Positions 60,280 through 64,000 of a stretch of DNA of 64,000 nt are shown here, piece after piece. Each line of letters begins with the position of its first letter. The first letter of the stretch is position 1. The DNA is taken from assembly GCF_954871325.1 (NCBI RefSeq), contig NC_088775.1, forward strand, positions 86,777,561 through 86,841,560, written 5' to 3'. This stretch comes from Gordionus sp. m RMFG-2023. Its lineage: Eukaryota; Nematomorpha; Gordioida; Chordodea; Parachordodidae. Position numbers and translations under genes: made by a program. The notes under the pieces are model-generated. The model saw nothing but the letters and a program-made list of their open reading frames with translations. It did no database searches and was not told where the DNA came from.

Positions 60280-62733
60280 CAGTGACCCCTACAACGGGGG
60301 GAGGGGGGGTCCGAAGCAACTGCTTCTATAAATTTCTATGGGGGTACTTCTTTTTTTTTAATTTTTTATTTTAAAATTTTTTAAAAAATATTTATGGTCG
60401 ATGTTTAGCAAATTAGTTTGTTATAAGATATTTTTTATCATAAAATTATTTTTCCACTTTCAATATTTGACGCAAAATTAAAATTTTATCAAAGTGAATA
60501 GTAAAAATTTAAATATTAAATCTTATATATAATCATTTATAATTTTTAGATCATTGTCAAAATATGCCCAAAAATATTAACCAAAAAAAATATAAATGCT
60601 TATCTCGCAATCAAGCCTTCTGGGGGAACAGGCAACAAGATGGCAATATGATGAGCCTTATTAAACTTATTGCAGATACTGAGCCTGTTCTTAAAATGTA
60701 TATAAAAGATAATGAAGAAAGAAGAAGTGAGAAAAAAATTAAGGGATTAAAATCTAAATTATATTCAAATCTGTTATCATATAATAACATAAATATTCTT
60801 ATTGAAACAATGAAAAATATGGTTATAAAAAAAATTCAAAAGGAGATTGTATTCAACAGGTGCTATTCAATTATAGTTGATGGCACATATGATGTATCGA
60901 AATCAGAAGCAATAGCTTTGATAGTGAGATATGTTGAAAATAGCGAGACACCTAAGCCCGTTGAAAGGCTAATAGACATTTATTGTACGGGAAATACAAC
61001 GGGCCTCGATATTAAAAAGAATATAATATCCAAGCTTGGCTCCATGAATCTACCCCTCGAATTCCTAGTGGGGCAAAGCTATGATGGCGCCTCAAACATG
61101 AGTGGAAGAATTAATGGAGTGCAGGCTTTGATTAGAGCGGAGGCGCCAAAGGCAGCTTTTATTTGGTGCTATTGTCATCGTTTAAATTTAATAGTTGTTC
61201 AATTATGCCAATCAGTAAAAGAGCTGCGAAATGTCTTAGGAATATTAGACGAAATTTACGTATATTTTAATGGTGTTAAAAGATATGAAGTGCTCAAAAC
61301 ATGTCAGAGTGATTTGCTGACAAAATCACATAGATTTTTACGCATCAAGAATACCACTCGGTAATATTATCTTAATTGTTTCGATATATAATGTTTATTT
61401 TATATTTATAGAAGCTGGCTAACATCATATAAGGTGATTGTAAATTTTTTCCTACTTTATGATGCTTTGAGGGCAGCTTTGGCAAATTTAAAGGATTCTG
61501 AAGATCCTGCCACTTCCACTATGGCTAGTGCTATAGTCTATAGAATAGAAAAATTTGATTTTATTTTATCACTATGTGTTTTGGATAAAATATTGTTGAT
61601 AACAAGCTTGGCTTGTACAAAATTGCAAACCATTTCGAAGGATATAGGGTGCAATAAATCAAATTCAATTGGCAAAAGATTGCCTGATTAATATGAGAAG
61701 TATAATTTAAATTATTATCTTTTATTATTTTATAATCCTAAAATATATAATAACACTGAATTTTTGGATGTCTTTTCAAAGGCCCAAGATGTTATGAAGA
61801 AGAGAAATTTACCTTTTGATTTTGAAAGTTCAAGACTTCAAACATTACAATCCAAAAAGGAGAGGTGTATATATATATATACTTTCATCATTAAATATAA
61901 TATTTTATTTTAGCTTTAAAATCAGTGTGTTTTATGCTGCACTTGATTTAATTATTATGCAGTTTAGTGAAAGATTTAACGATGAATCGATAAAATTTTT
62001 GATTCAAACATCATTTTTTACCCCAAAGGGAATGGCGGAAAAGGCAATTGTTAAAGATAATATCAAGGATATATGTGAATTTTATAAATTAAATACAAGT
62101 CAAGTTTTTTTGAAATGTTGATGTTTAGAAATATTTATAAAATGGCTAAAAAAGAAGATTTGTCAGATTCTGAGAATTGTAAATTTATTTAATTAAAATA
62201 TTTTTACTAATACATTATTTAGCTTCTTCTGATGATGATAATAATTCTGAGATGAATGATTCAGACTGCAGAAACTATTCATTTATTTTATCTTATAGTC
62301 TGTTTATAAATTTTTCTGCTTTCCCAAATTTAACAATTTTATATAAATATTTATTAACTATTCCTACTACATCATGTACTGCCGAAAGGGTCATGAGTAA
62401 AATTAAACTAATTAAAACAAGACTTCGTAGTGTCATGAAAGATCCATTTCTTAATAATTTAACCATTTTATCAATGGAAAATAATTTATTTAAACAATTA
62501 AATATTGATGAAATTATAAATTCTTTTGCTTTCTCTTCCCCTAATTTATCTAAATTATTAATTTAAAAATAATATTTTTAAAGCATATATTTTTTACATT
62601 ATATTTATATTATAATAAATATTGAAAATTATTTTTGAAATTTATTGGTGTCAAAAAACAATTTACAATGGGGGGGGGGGGTACTTTAGGGGGGTATTCT
62701 GCTTCTATCCCTCAAAAAGTGTAGGGGTCACTG
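60280..62733 (+). mobile_element. hAT transposon, 2454 bp, perfect target duplication
   Basis: Terminal inverted repeats CAGTGACCCCTACA (14 bp exact) continue into G-rich subterminal regions. The flanking duplication cccatcac is exact (60272-60279 and 62734-62741). It carries one multi-exon transposase gene. The perfect duplication suggests a fairly recent insertion even though the gene shows damage. Confidence 0.93.
60564..62566 (+). CDS. hAT transposase (DUF4371 type), probably defective
   Basis: Exon 1 (60564-61360) holds the DUF4371-like domain. It begins with LSRNQAFWGNRQQDGNMMSL, the catalytic-region YSIIVDGTYDVSKSEAIAL, and GQSYDGASNMSGRINGVQAL, then CHRLNLIVV. It splices (GT...AG, 61361-61411) to SWLTSYKVIVNFFLLYDALR. 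Later blocks are NTEFLDVFSKAQDVMKKRNL, FKISVFYAALDLIIMQFSER and the hAT dimerisation end (FPNLTILYKYLLTIPTTSC, ERVMSKIKLIKTRLRS). Further introns are likely near 61864-61914 and 62177-62221. The usual N-terminal TTF/BED zinc finger was not found, and the frame after about 61690 breaks. So the gene is probably truncated and non-autonomous. Confidence 0.8.
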
Positions 62734-62741
62734 CCCATCAC

Positions 62742-64000
62742 TCGTTAATACAATCTATGAGAGAGGAGCTCTATCCAATCCCCTTACCCTGCAAAAGCCT
62801 GACCACATCAATCCATAATTATATTTATATTTTCTCCAATTCGAAATCAAATTCTTTTTTTTGCTATGATAGACAATTTGATAACAGAAAAATGCATCCA
62901 GCCTATTATTTTTGAATTATTTTTGATTTTAAGATAAACCTAAAATAAATTATGAAATTTTTACATATATATAATTTATTTTTATAATTTAATTTGTTTC
63001 TTATAAGTTAAAAGATGAACTTTTTTGAACTTATGATCAAAACAAGCATAATATTTTAAAAATATTTAAGAGGTATTTTATTACTACCATAATATTGTTA
63101 TATACAATTTATACTATTACTATTACACATAAAGCTATAAAAACTCAACATACCTCTAAATTAAACTAAACCAAAAGTGTAGAGGTCAGAGTTGGCCAGG
63201 TTAAATAAATATTCTTTAAAAAAAAAATTTTTTTTTTTTAGCTACTGATGCAGTTTTATAATAAATATTATAAAAAGATACAATAATATTTTTTTCATTT
63301 ATACTTTTTAACACAGTATATATATTTAAATATTTATATTTGGATAATTCAAAAAAGAAATTATTTTGAACTTTAATGTGTGGTTTCATATTTTATGAGC
63401 CAAAGTTTTTTAAAAAAGGAGGGTGGTGGATATGTCAATTTGAGAAAAAATAAAGTTATCCATTGTTTTGTAATTTTTTTTGTTTAAGCTTGAGTAAGTG
63501 TGTTTCTCTTGATACTTTTGGGAAAAGTGGGAAAACAGGTGTAATCCCAGATGGGAGATTTGCCCATAGCTAATGGGATTGTTGTGAGGTAATTAAGTTT
63601 AAGGCCCTCATCTTATGAAAGATTGTGTAGTTCTAAAATTTTCAGGATTTTTGAATAGTCTAAGATTATTGACGAATGGCATGGTTGACAACTCTTGATT
63701 TAACCCATGTTTGTTTTTAGTTTAATTAATAAGTTGTAATTCAGATAACTCTGTGGTTGAACTACGCGGCCAAGTCTATGACCTAGGGCAACTCTTAGTT
63801 GTTCATTAGTTAAGAGGTTCCCTAAGTTTTTACTCGGCAAAGATTACAACTATTTATGTCCATCATTTTATCATTGTTCTTCGAGGGGAGAAAATGTGAA
63901 TAAAATTGATTTCTAAATTATGAGTAAATAATTATTTTTGTGAGTTATATCGGGAAAAGCGTTATTTAAAAGATTGTTTTGCTACATGGCAAAGGCCTGC
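62742..64000. other. Gene-free stretch to the window end
   Basis: No gene is recognised. A/T runs that mirror each other lie near 63220-63240. The last 500 bases are less AT-rich but show no motif-bearing frame. Confidence 0.45.

Overview
The window comes from a strongly AT-rich eukaryotic nuclear genome with short GT-AG introns and a very heavy load of transposable elements. The only convincing host genes are two secreted GH18 chitinases that end in a peritrophin-A (CBM14) chitin-binding domain. One transposon carries a MADF-domain companion gene, and RTE-like LINE remnants are present. CBM14 and MADF domains are mainly animal features, so an invertebrate animal is the best guess. A chitin-making early-diverging fungus cannot be excluded from sequence alone, and I cannot name the species.

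Layout. 1-13 kb holds no host gene: degraded hAT transposase fragments, several hAT-type MITEs, a 372-bp palindromic MITE, and a hAT MITE split by a deleted PIF/Harbinger copy (3767-5793). 13-15.5 kb is a decayed LINE carrying a 20-bp minisatellite and a hAT insertion with perfect target duplications. 15.8-18.9 kb is a non-autonomous LTR retrotransposon with two nearly identical LTRs. 23.1-33.0 kb is a nested stack: an RTE-like LINE is split by a hAT-like element (23756-32664), which is split by a Helitron of about 8.1 kb (23941-32063) encoding a Rep-helicase.

34.2-48.2 kb holds the two chitinase genes, both on the minus strand, head to tail. Each has ten exons with matching boundaries and phases, predicting 444 and 459 residues. 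They flank about 7 kb of repeat-derived DNA. Both have His where the first Asp of the DxxDxDxE motif is expected, but keep the D-x-D-x-E core. A hAT MITE sits in intron 1 of the second gene.

48.8-54.8 kb contains short-motif and tandem repeats, then two LINE remnants in opposite orientations. 56.5-59.5 kb is a complete 3002-bp PIF/Harbinger transposon (38-bp inverted ends, TTA duplications). Its four-exon transposase gene reads open for 376 residues, while its MADF companion is damaged. 60.3-62.7 kb is a 2454-bp hAT element with a perfect 8-bp target duplication and a multi-exon, decayed transposase.

The mobile elements explain most of the window. The chitinases are probably secreted and degrade or remodel chitin. 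I found no gene cluster that looks like a new defence or biosynthetic system. The most useful leads are the chitinase pair, the Harbinger pair in which the deleted copy keeps a companion start exon that the fuller copy has lost, and the unusual inverted arms inside the Helitron.
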